From positions 1 through 64,000 of the IMG/VR virus record IMGVR_UViG_3300030107_002093: a DNA stretch of 64,000 nucleotides. One strand, written 5' to 3'. This DNA is from a virus. Under the pieces are notes generated by a model. The model made no database searches, had not been told where the DNA came from, and was given only the letters and a program-made list of their open reading frames with translations. This document shows, piece after piece, positions 32,889 through 43,800 of this stretch. Each line of letters opens with the position of its first letter. Positions within the stretch are counted from its first letter, which is position 1. The translations under genes were made by a program, and so were the position numbers.

Positions 32889-34145
32889 ATGGCAGATGAA
32901 ATTTATTCCATAGCCGCCGCTAACAAAGAACTCTCTGAAAGTTTCAGCCAACTTGGAGGAGGAATGGCGGAAGCCGCCAGTAAATCCAAGGCGTGGAACG
33001 TAGTTAGCAGAATGACTTCTGGTAGTGGGTTCTGGAAGGTGCAGAATAAATTTCGTGCAGTTGCCGATGCCGTTTCAGCATACAACGAGAACGTGAAGGA
33101 GTCCATAAAAGCCCAGAGTGAGATGGCTGACACTATGGCTAAACTGAAGAAAGCAAGAGACAACATGCCAGCCCCGATAGCAGACGCATATGGCGGTGTT
33201 GACTTCGATAAATCTGAGGTTATGCAGACGAAGGAGTATCAAGATGCCGAAGCAACATACAAGAAGGCGTTTGGTGAGGATGATTACCAAGATATACTTC
33301 TAGCAGACATCAAGGAACAACTATCAATAAACAATGAATTGGTTACGGAGTTAGAAAACAAAGCCATAGATGATTTGCGATATTCAAAACTAGGATGGAG
33401 ATTAGACAAGAAGGCATATTTCAAAGCGCAGAAGATGTGGAAGTTCACTAAGAACCTCTTCAAGATGGCAACTAGGTTCTTAGTTGGAGCCATGTTTGGA
33501 ATGTTACTCCTAATCCTGTTCTTGCCTCTAGCGATTAAATTCTTCAAGAACTTCAAGGGTATATTATCCGACATGGGTATGAGTCTAGGAATGGATGACA
33601 TAAAGAAAGCACTCACTTTTGTAAAGGACATACTAACTGCGGTATTTGATATATTCAAAGCGATATTCAAGGGAAACGTAGTTGAGGCGTTGAAGATATA
33701 CGTTGAACGGATTCTTATCCCAATAGGCAAGGTTATTTGGGGCGCGGCAAAGAAACTGCCTTATTTGATATTTGCAATTCTGAAAGCATTAGTGAAAACA
33801 ATTATTGACACCGTTAAGGGCATTATCGATTTCATTCAAGGCGGTGGGATAAAGAAGGCTGGTGGATGGCTAAAGAAGAAAATCACTGGAAGGGCAACGG
33901 GTGGAATAGTAAATGAGGATATAACCCTAGTTGGAGAAAACGGCCCAGAACTAGTCTCACTACCTAATGGGGCAAGGGTGCATACGAATAGTCAATCAAG
34001 GCGAATGGCTGGGAACACAATACACGTTCATGTTAATGGCAGGGTTGGTGCATCTGATGCTGAGATAAGGGACATTGCCCAGAAGGTCGCTAGGGAGATT
34101 GGATTGCAGATGAATAGAACGACAAGTGCGAGGTCTGGTTTCTAA
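32889..34145 (+). CDS. Tape measure protein (418 aa)
   Basis: ATG 32889 follows GAAGTGAGTGA. The N-terminal 180 residues are helical. Hydrophobic segments at about 190-225 (FLVGAMFGMLLLILFLPLAI) and near 280-320 fit tape-measure transmembrane regions inserted into the host membrane at genome entry. The C-terminus has the frequent ATGGIVNEDITLVGENGPELVSL-type signature (about 338-360; residues shown split by the Val-Asn turn). The gene follows the G/GT chaperone pair as expected. Using about 0.15 nm per residue, the tail would be near 60 nm, a short one. Confidence 0.85.
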   Translation: MADEIYSIAAANKELSESFSQLGGGMAEAASKSKAWNVVSRMTSGSGFWKVQNKFRAVADAVSAYNENVKESIKAQSEMADTMAKLKKARDNMPAPIADAYGGVDFDKSEVMQTKEYQDAEATYKKAFGEDDYQDILLADIKEQLSINNELVTELENKAIDDLRYSKLGWRLDKKAYFKAQKMWKFTKNLFKMATRFLVGAMFGMLLLILFLPLAIKFFKNFKGILSDMGMSLGMDDIKKALTFVKDILTAVFDIFKAIFKGNVVEALKIYVERILIPIGKVIWGAAKKLPYLIFAILKALVKTIIDTVKGIIDFIQGGGIKKAGGWLKKKITGRATGGIVNEDITLVGENGPELVSLPNGARVHTNSQSRRMAGNTIHVHVNGRVGASDAEIRDIAQKVAREIGLQMNRTTSARSGF

Positions 34146-34840
34146 TGGCTGGTGAGAACTTTGCAAATTTCAAGGTCTTCCTAGAACTACAAAGGAGGAA
34201 CGACTATGGTGGAGGAACCACAAATCGTATTCCCCTCTTTGCTGATAGCGTGACCATTAACACTTCCAAGACAGTAATGAACATGGGTGTGCCATTTTCA
34301 GGAGCAATCCAAGGGGAGTCACTTAGCCTAGCCTTCGATGTGGGCATGGCACAGAAGACTGTCAATATCAGTGGACAGTTGCTTGGTCAGAAAATAAAGA
34401 AACAGAGAGATGGTGAAGCCGCCAAGGAAGTCAACCTAACTTCATTTGAGATGGCTCAACTAATACACTCGTATGTGGATGCATCTACTTTTCAAGATGA
34501 CCAGAATTTCAACAAACTGATAGTGCTGGGGCCAAGTAGGGTTGACCACACTTTTGCCTATCATGGAGGAGACAACGCACTTGCCACAAAGGACGTATCA
34601 GAACTACAGACTATACCCTTCTCATGGAAGAACAGGGGATATGACAATCTGTTTGCAAGTGCTGGGTCTAACTCAGAGTATTTCACCCCATATACAGGAG
34701 CAGAAGACGTTACTGTGGGAATGACTGGGTTCATCCGCTCTTTCAACACTACGATAACTGGAGCAGAGTTTCCAGCAATAGGTTTCACATTGGACTTTGA
34801 AGAGGCATATGTCCTTGCGGAGAATTTCTTGGATGGGTGA
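34145..34840 (+). CDS. Distal tail-like protein (231 aa)
   Basis: The ATG overlaps the tape-measure stop (TAATGG). The protein is predominantly beta, with alternating strands around SVTINTSKTVMNM and MAQKTVNISGQLLGQ, a helix at SFEMAQLIHSYV, and a final strand/helix FTLDFEEAYVLAEN. In tailed viruses the gene after the tape measure usually encodes the distal tail (Dit) ring that links tube to baseplate. No direct family match is claimed. Confidence 0.55.
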   Translation: MAGENFANFKVFLELQRRNDYGGGTTNRIPLFADSVTINTSKTVMNMGVPFSGAIQGESLSLAFDVGMAQKTVNISGQLLGQKIKKQRDGEAAKEVNLTSFEMAQLIHSYVDASTFQDDQNFNKLIVLGPSRVDHTFAYHGGDNALATKDVSELQTIPFSWKNRGYDNLFASAGSNSEYFTPYTGAEDVTVGMTGFIRSFNTTITGAEFPAIGFTLDFEEAYVLAENFLDG

Positions 34841-34842
34841 AT

Positions 34843-37812
34843 ATGGTCAATGCTTACATCGAGAACTCCTACAAACTGGTTTTCCCCCTGTTCTGCGAAG
34901 GTTATCTGAATCTGGATTATGACCCAGCAGTAGTCACACTAGAAGCCGATGCATTAGCGGCTTCTGGGGAAATACAACACCCTGTTACCGTAGAGTCTAC
35001 TGGTGTTCTAGTTAACGGGGCTATCAATGACAACTCAACCACGAACATAGCAGTAGATACCGTAGATGCCACTACTAAGTTTGAGGTTGGAGACAATGTG
35101 TATGATGCAGACAATGCTCTGGTTGGTGTTGTTAGTGCCGTCACTGCTACACAGATAACACTGGCCGCTAACAACGATGAGGCATTAGCCAACAATGAGA
35201 ACCTAAAGAAGAATATAACCACTACAACCGAACTTAGGGAAAGGGGAATATGGGCGCATGATAGCAACTTCGTAATAGAGGCCATAATTACCCCATATGA
35301 CGTAAATGGAGCGGGTTCTAGGGCTTCTGGTAAGCATGGGGTGCTTGACTCACAAAAGACCCCTCCATACCCTACAGATGACTTGGGTAGTCGGACTTCA
35401 TATGAGAGCGTAGATTACCTCGGAACTTCTGCTTATCTCACGCAGAAGATGATGTTATTCCACAATACGAACCTGAAACTATACTTGAAGAACACCACAT
35501 CAAGTTCATACAACCAACCAGCAGAATACAAGGTCGTTGCTGAACTGACCAAGGGTGGAACCACTAAGACCATACAAAGCGATACGGTAATCAAGGCAGT
35601 AGATTCTCTACAAGGATACTATGATGCTACTGGCTACTACGATGATATGACAACAGGCTATCAATTAGTATCCGCTAGTGCCACTGGTAGCAATCCACAG
35701 GGAACCATAACCGTATCAGACTACGATGACTTGGAAGTGAACGCGAAGGCTACTGGTCAAGTTGCTATAAACGCAAATGACATAGCGAACTATGTCTCAC
35801 CCGTAGCCGCTACTGGTTCATACACCATTGCCAATGCGAATAGCATACCTTGTAACACTCCTCCTGTATATGCCACGGCTAAAATCAAAGTGATGTATGT
35901 TCAACAAGCCAGCACGAATCCGGGTGCGGATGATTGGATAGGGGTCATTAACTCAAGTGGCACAACATACAAATTCTTCCAGTTCAATTCCGGTGGGCAA
36001 GTGAGCAATGGCTCTGCATTAGACAATGGGACTTACGGCCCATTAGCATTCGGCTTCGTAGATGGTGGAGGGCTTGGAATGCCAACCACCACTGATGTCG
36101 CGGTAAATCTAGCCGCCGCGATTAATGCAGTGGCAGGTAACGGTGAGTATTCCTTGGATTGCTCTGCGACTAGTTCTGGTTCGGCAGTCAGTCTGACTTC
36201 AACTGCTTCTACACCAGTCAACCATAACAATGACACAAACACTAGAGGAAGTAATATGACTAACTCACATTACATTCCCTATGGTTGGGCTACTAACAAC
36301 AACGGAGATGGGGATTTAGTCACTGGTGTCAATGAAGTGGAGGACATTGAGTTCATCACGATAACATCCACAGATGACACAATCAAGAAATACAAGGCAT
36401 CTACGGATTCCGCAGTCACAACTGGACAACTCATCACTGACTCTGCAAGTAATCAATGCGTCATGTATAAGATAGGTGCTAATGCTACTCAAACTGCCAC
36501 TTCTTTTAGGAATGCAATATTACACGCTAATGGTCATAATGGTAAGATAACAGTATCTACTAGCGGGGCTACACGGACATTGACACAAGCAACTGTTGGT
36601 GCTGGTGGGAACAATACGATAACTAGGACGACAGGCATAACGAATACACATGTCACTATCGCTGGATTCACTGGTGGTGTAACTGAGGCTAATGCCACAG
36701 ACACACCATACATACAGATTATCGATAGTGCTGGAACACCCGTGACGAAGAAGTATGTTCCAGTAGCGGTGGGAGATGCTCTTGCGACAGGTGCTACTCA
36801 GACCATAGGGGATGTGTCAGGAGCAGTGGCCTTCCGAGAAGGAGCCAATGCCAATGCCACTGGTGCTAATTTGGCAACCGCGATAAATCACTCCAATGGT
36901 CACAATGGTAGCATAGTCGCTAGTAACTCATCAGGAACAGTCTCCTTGACACAGGGAACCGTAGGAACTGGTGGTAACACCGATATCACACTGAGTGATA
37001 CAACCAATGTGACCAAATCAGATTTTACGGGTGGAGCAACGCCTGACAATTTCATAAGCCTCACAGACGCGGCTGGGACTCTAAAGAAATACAAGGCTTC
37101 TACAATAGAAGTTACTGGAACAACTGATGGGACATACACCTTCTTCAGAGCAGAGACTAACAATGACACCACTGCCACTAATCTAGAGACTGCCATCGAT
37201 GGGGCTAATGGACACAATGGAACAATCATCACAACTAGAGCGAGTAACGTAGTGACTGCCAAGTTGAATCAAGCGGCAATGGGAAGTGCCGCCATGTCAG
37301 ATAACATCACCGACTTGACTGCAACAAATTTCTCTGCTGGCACTAGCAATGAAATAGCCGTAGGCTCAGGAGAGGCAGAAGAATTAGGAGCAGGTAGCAA
37401 GATATACGACTCTTCGGCTAACCTACTAGGAACAGTATCAAGCGTAGCAGGTGATACCATTACTCTAGCAACTGCACCTAGTAGCACTGTAGGGTCAACG
37501 ATATACACCAATCAACTGAGAGAGGCATTGTATCTAGAGCAGGTATACAAAGTGTCCTTGGTATACAACAATAACACCCTTGAATTGTATCTCAATGATG
37601 AGTTAATCAAGAAAGACAGTCACACTATCACATCATTCAAACTTGACCCTAGCGATTGTAAGATAGGCAGAGGAGCGAATAACGCAGAGCAGTTCTTCGG
37701 TGAACTATATGAGATTGCGATGCATAAGGGAAAAAGGCCAAGTGCCACACAAAAGACTCTAACTCCGGGTTATTCGGATATCATGTTTTACTACACTTTT
37801 GGGGATACTTGA
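34843..37812 (+). CDS. Tail protein: split LamG-like fold enclosing a repeat array (989 aa)
   Basis: The start is ATG 34843, with GGTGAAT upstream. Residues about 130-260 and the last 100 residues look like two halves of a concanavalin/LamG sandwich; the end has VYKVSLVYNNNTLELYLNDEL and GELYEIAMHKG, typical of LamG. Between them lie three or four related 100-residue units, each with a Lys-Tyr strand, ATNLxTAIxxxNGHNG and a Thr-rich strand. LamG domains bind carbohydrate in many phage tail proteins. The protein probably decorates the tail tip and contacts the host surface. Function inferred. Confidence 0.6.
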   Translation: MVNAYIENSYKLVFPLFCEGYLNLDYDPAVVTLEADALAASGEIQHPVTVESTGVLVNGAINDNSTTNIAVDTVDATTKFEVGDNVYDADNALVGVVSAVTATQITLAANNDEALANNENLKKNITTTTELRERGIWAHDSNFVIEAIITPYDVNGAGSRASGKHGVLDSQKTPPYPTDDLGSRTSYESVDYLGTSAYLTQKMMLFHNTNLKLYLKNTTSSSYNQPAEYKVVAELTKGGTTKTIQSDTVIKAVDSLQGYYDATGYYDDMTTGYQLVSASATGSNPQGTITVSDYDDLEVNAKATGQVAINANDIANYVSPVAATGSYTIANANSIPCNTPPVYATAKIKVMYVQQASTNPGADDWIGVINSSGTTYKFFQFNSGGQVSNGSALDNGTYGPLAFGFVDGGGLGMPTTTDVAVNLAAAINAVAGNGEYSLDCSATSSGSAVSLTSTASTPVNHNNDTNTRGSNMTNSHYIPYGWATNNNGDGDLVTGVNEVEDIEFITITSTDDTIKKYKASTDSAVTTGQLITDSASNQCVMYKIGANATQTATSFRNAILHANGHNGKITVSTSGATRTLTQATVGAGGNNTITRTTGITNTHVTIAGFTGGVTEANATDTPYIQIIDSAGTPVTKKYVPVAVGDALATGATQTIGDVSGAVAFREGANANATGANLATAINHSNGHNGSIVASNSSGTVSLTQGTVGTGGNTDITLSDTTNVTKSDFTGGATPDNFISLTDAAGTLKKYKASTIEVTGTTDGTYTFFRAETNNDTTATNLETAIDGANGHNGTIITTRASNVVTAKLNQAAMGSAAMSDNITDLTATNFSAGTSNEIAVGSGEAEELGAGSKIYDSSANLLGTVSSVAGDTITLATAPSSTVGSTIYTNQLREALYLEQVYKVSLVYNNNTLELYLNDELIKKDSHTITSFKLDPSDCKIGRGANNAEQFFGELYEIAMHKGKRPSATQKTLTPGYSDIMFYYTFGDT
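36340..37350 (+). repeat. Three tandem protein-level repeats of about 105-120 residues
   Basis: Units at about 36340-36690, 36690-37040 and 37040-37350 share an opening strand (FITITSTDD / YIQIIDSAG / FISLTDAAG), a Lys-Tyr motif, an Ala-Asn-helix (SFRNAILHANGHNG / NLATAINHSNGHNG / NLETAIDGANGHNG) and a Thr/Gln-rich end (TLTQATVGAGGNN / SLTQGTVGTGGNT / KLNQAAMGSAAM). A divergent copy is visible upstream at about 35925-36240. They are similar but not identical, so the duplication is old. Confidence 0.7.
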
Positions 37813-40800
37813 ATGGGAACGAGTGCATACGGTAAGGCAGTGTTCCCGTTGAATGCGGGAAAGAGGGATACGCATATTCTAGAAGCAACGGCTCAAAACC
37901 AAGCAGACTATGACTATGGTAGTCACTTTGCTAGAACCACCGAAGCATATCTGTCTGTCTCTGTCAATCCTACCATTGTCCAGAACAACCTACAATACGA
38001 AAACTCAGTCAGTGGAAGTTCTCTAGTTAATTCCGCTAACTTCATGGAGATAAGGAAAAACCCACATGGTGGTTCAATAAGCAATGATTATGCTGATAAG
38101 ATTGGGAATAGGGTATATCCCGGCAATAACACCCTGACTTCATATGCAACCAACCGAGATGAGACACATTCATTCAAGGTCAAGGTATATGATTCTCAAG
38201 TTGCTAATTCAGAGACAAACAGGAAGTTCGTTTACTCTACCTCTGATTACCCAGCCACAGAGGAAGTAGGCTTGGATATAGAGAACTATGACTATTTCAT
38301 TCTCTTGAATCCCGACACATATCAGATGGGAACTGATACACTGCGACCACATTTCGCCAAAGTAACTAGGATAATATCATTCGATGAGATGGGGGATGGC
38401 CTTGAGTTCTCCCCAGCATATCCGACAGAGGTGTCCATAAACACGAAGTTTGAGATTTACAAGGGGCCAGCCAAGACTACTACGGATATAGTCGCAGTCA
38501 GTTATGGGTTGAGAGGAGATACGTCAACCTCCACATCAAAGCATGATAGGGTAGCACATTGCAGTCGCCCTACTTGGTATTTCTACAACGATAGGTTGGA
38601 TGAGAAAGACCAATTGGATTACATGACCAAATACAATCTCACTCATCTAAGGTGGTGGAACTATCCTACTACCCTTGAAGTGACAGCAGTAGATACCCAT
38701 GCCCAATATGAAGCGGGTAGTGGTTCTAAGGAATTCACTCTACACGATGCCGATGATGACTTGAAACTCTCTCTAGGTATGTCTGTGTTTAATGCTAGTA
38801 ATGTGTTGTTAGGCAACATCACCGTTGTCACACCTTTGACAAACAAGTTCAGACTAGACTATGCCAGAATAGCAATAACTGGCACTTCTACCAATTTTGA
38901 CATCAAAATAGGGAAGACCGCTCACAATGTGGCATTCCGAACTGAAGGCAAATTCGGCAATACGATACATAGTCTAGGCAAGGAGAGAATGAATGCTACT
39001 CTCGTAGATGCTAACAGAACCTCTGATGATAGCAATTCCAGCAACTTCCACAAATGGGAGAATGCCTTCCCCAAGATGCATAGGCACACAGCCAACTCTG
39101 ACTCGGTAACAGCAACTACCCTTGATGGGAACATGACTGGGCCGGGGAAATACATTACATTTGAAAAAGCGAATTTCAAAAATAACAAAATTCCTCTCAT
39201 AACTGACGCAATACTAAACCAACCGAGAAATAAGATGAGCCAATTAGCCCAATTCAACATATTGGATAATAGCGGTATACAACATTTGAGAATCAAAGAA
39301 GAAGACACCTTGATTCTTGAAAGAAACATTCACAACGATGGTTTGAATCTGATTGCATTTGAAGGAAAAGCGGCTAGAGATTCCTCTAATACATCTATAA
39401 TAGTAATGAGTGACATTAGAAAACAAACGGATTTAAGGAATATACTAGGCAATAATGACATTATAGAGATTGATGGATATCATTATGCAGTTGCCTCTGT
39501 AGCGGCTCAATCAAGCGGAACGCAGAACATTACGATAAAGAACAAGAAACTCAAGACTGCTAATACTTGGAGTGGTAGTGCAGTAGCAGAGAACTTCTCT
39601 GGTAAGACATTGTTCCTACCTCCCTACACTGGCGTGATTAACACATCATTGGAACCAGACACGGAGTATAATTATGCAACTGGCAAACTTAGCATGTCAG
39701 AGGTCACTGTAGACAAGGAGAACACCAAACTGTATAATGCCAGATTAGTGAGTGGTGTTTACAATGGACATGATAACAAGATTGACTATGGTGATAAGGA
39801 TAACAAGTTCCTGAAGATTCAAGACTCTGATAGAGTGTTCTACCAAAGAAGCAATGAGAATGCCAGTAGGTTCTACTACTATCGCGGTGGATATGCCATA
39901 AGTGACTCAGCATTCAACGGGATTGTCGAGGATGTCTCTAGCAAGTCCGAACACGGATTGACCACTTACAGTGTAGTTGGCAGAGATGAAACCTCCAAAT
40001 TGCTTTCCCAGACAGTCAGTAAGAACACTACCTTCATGGAGGATATAATACACACTTCAATCCCTCCTATTCTGAACCCTACGGCAATAACTGATTCTGA
40101 GGGAAACAATGTAAGCAATCTCAGCATATCTGGAACTACTATTACATGGAATGATACTACCAACCTAAGCCCCACAAGATATGGTTTGGTTATGAACCAA
40201 GCCGGAGAGTTGATTGGGGAAGTCAAGCAATATGAGGAGAATTACAGTGGTGGCAATGATAGGATAACTCTCTATGATGCGGCCTATTCTACTCCTACCA
40301 CAACTACATCGTTGTTGTATTATCATCCATATACGTCTTCATGGGTCAATTATATCACAGGAACGAAAGCACTAGCAAGTAATGAGTTACACAATACTGG
40401 TATCAATGGGTTTACATCCATTAGCGAGAAGGGAATGGGATTCAATAGTGGTTTATCATTAGGAGGAACATTTGGCTCCAATTCTGCTACATTCACATAT
40501 GAGGAGATGAAAGCCACTTCAAACACTGGTAACTACAAGGAAGATAGAACATTGGGATATGACATTTCAAGTCCTAAATCTGTGTCTGTGAATGATTCCA
40601 TATTTGCGTTTACTGCTGGTAATGAGAACGGTGTTACTGTAGATAAGATAGACATTGCGACTATCAATAAAGAGTCATTGGATATCGTGAGTATCAACGA
40701 GAAGGATGAAGGAGCAACAACGTTATCCGTGTCTCCGATTTTCCCTGTAGTTCTAGGGAGACTAGATAGCAACAGTTCTGATAATAGAGGAAACTGCAAT

Positions 40801-43800
40801 ATCTATCTAGTAAACAATAACATAGACACTGGTGGATTTATCCATAGACTACAAAACACCTTTGGGTCTGGTTATTTCGGGCCTAAAGAAAGCATACGGT
40901 ATTGGGATTTGCAGAAGTTCGATGGTGGAACCATAACGAAGACACACGACAGTATCTACAGTAATGGGGTGAAACCCCAGAAGATACAAGGATATGGAGT
41001 AGGTTATGGTGTGCGCCCCAATGGGACTATATTCACACCAACTGCAACGAATGACAACAAGCCTCTGGCTGGAAGCAATACAGTAAATGGATGGACATAC
41101 GTTGCTAACTTCCTCGGAAATCAGACTGATTCGCCTTTGATTCAATCATATCCAACAATTCGTGACCAAGGAACTTATGATGGAATCAATAGCGGCTATG
41201 CTCCCAATGGATACGAGGAAGACATACAATACTCACAGTTTGAGCATATAGACCCACGGTCAGAGACATATGAATTGTTAGCCGTGGGAGACACATTTCC
41301 AGCATCCAAACTGCGACATAACAATCTAGGCTATCATACCAAGAACTATGATGACTTTTCAATAGTCCTTGAATCCGAATCCTCTGTTATTGGAAACACC
41401 TCTCATCAAAAATACACTGGGCAAACCAAACAGACTCTTCAATCCAGTAACATGTTTGAGGAATCTTCTATCTCTAGTGCCACCCAAACCACGAATCAAG
41501 CGAGAAGGTTCGGTGTGATGAGACTAGTGGAAGCAACATTCGATTGGCATTTCAATCCAGTGGATTACGAATCGCTACCAAAGGCAGAGGACATCCCTAC
41601 AGTCAGGGCTTTTGACTATGTTCAGGCAGACATGCCCCCTACTGTCGAGACTTCCACAAATGAAATAGTGATTGATAGCGAAGGAGTTCATACTAGCAAC
41701 ACTGTAGCAGAAACCACAGGGGATGTGTTCTACAAGAAAGCCAACATAGGACAATACCCCGCCAGTGCGGTTACTAATTTTGGGCTTGCTAGTGGGATAA
41801 ACGGCTTTGTGATGTCTTACCGTCCTAGTGGGTTTGGAACGAGATATGCCCCAAATCTAATCTTCGACTCAACGGGACATGGCACTCTAACAGGACTATT
41901 GCGACATGAAGGAGGAAATCACTACTATGGAGTTCAACCATTCAGAGTGTTTTCCACTACTGACTTCAACATTGACAACTTATCTGCAAGCGAGGGTAGT
42001 ATTGATTTGAAAGCAGATAGGGCAAATGGTAGAAACAACGTTAGATTCAGCCATGTGTGGATTTGCTCTCCAACCGTAGTAAGCACCAATTTCAAGTGGA
42101 CTAAACAATTGGCTGACTCTAGTAATGTAAACCACACATTCCAAGGCCATGATATTATTCTACCGTTAATATCAGAGGAATACAGGGGAACGTGGGCAGG
42201 TGGAGGTAGTAGTAACTTCACTAGAGAACCTGATAGAAAGGACAGGAATGTATCTGCTCACCATTATTTCGCATCATCACACAGGCATATTTCTAGAGTG
42301 ATGGCGGGGTTGTATCATAGAGAACTGAGCAATACTTCCTCAACTAAGACCTTCAGATACAGTGTTGGTCAAACTGCTGATAATAGCGCATCATTAGCGC
42401 ACATATACGATGGGTGCATTGGGCTATTCAGAGGATTCAAACAAGGCGCAGACGTTCATGCTGATGGTTTTGGTGCTGATATAATAGGGAACGATGACAT
42501 CGTTCTTAGTTCACGACTAGCCCTATCCAATGATGCCTCATATTCAGACTTCGTTACTAGTAATACTAATGATTTTGAGCAGGTTTCTAGAAACTTGATG
42601 GTTCAGGAATATGAAGATGTCAACTCCACAGTAGCCACTGCCTACTCTGATGGGGATACTAGTCTAGTTCTTGATGACGCTAGTGGTTTTGCTAGTGCTG
42701 GTAGTGGATTCATCAACGGTGTGGCGTTCACTTGGACAAATAAATCAAGTAACACTCTGACTGTCCCTGACCTGAATGATGATTACGCCGTGGGAGTTCT
42801 AGTAGAAGCAACCCAGATTAGCCTCGCTATGGTAGGAACCAAAGCAACTGATGGCATATTAGCAAACAACCCTTCTCTCCGCACAAGTGACCGAACACGC
42901 GCCGCAAGAAGATACGCATCCTCAAGCACGTTTAATTCTACAACCATAAGAGATACGGGCTTAATAGGTGACCGAACTAAAGGCGGGGTCTTCTCTGCAC
43001 AAATGCTAGTAAAACCAACATTCAACATCACACATGGGAGCAATGGAGTTGATGTATCATCAACTACTATGGAATTCACTCTTAATTCAGACACCGAACA
43101 CGCATGGCTTAGTTACATGCCTGATTTGACAGGATATTACCTAGTCACGGAAGCGGCTAACTACAACTTATCCACTGGTTCTGGAACTGCAACTGCCACT
43201 CTGAGAAACACTACTGCTGATATTATACCTGCCACGATTGCGAAGATAACGAGTCATACCATAACCACCCCTCCTACAACTAGCAATACAGAAGCACATA
43301 CAATAGTAGTCGATACGGCTATATCTGGGAGATGTAGGCTTATGCGGCCCTCAGAGGTAGCCTTCGATAATGTAGAGGGAGAAATCAAACTCAACACTCT
43401 CCTAACTGACGGCAAGGGAAGAGATTGGAGAACCGGAGGTGCAAGGAGTTCTGTTGACGCAACATACTCAGAAAGCGCGTATCACATGTATCTGCTCTTA
43501 GACATTGATAACATCCACACCACGATAGAAAGAAGAACCCCAGCAAACGCATTATCACTCTTTACTGATTTGTCTGATGGGGATGTTCTTGACATGAACG
43601 TATCAGACGGACAAAACAGACAACGTAGAAAAATAGTCTTCAAGAAAACAATAGACGTTGCTGATGGTAATAGTCAATCCGGGTTGACCCTAAAGGTTGA
43701 TGGTGCGTTAAACGCTAATGGTGTTGCATCCTTTGGGGAAGTATTTGATATCACACTAGGAAGGAAGCCTAAGTTGAAGGAAATCAGGAAATGTCACATA

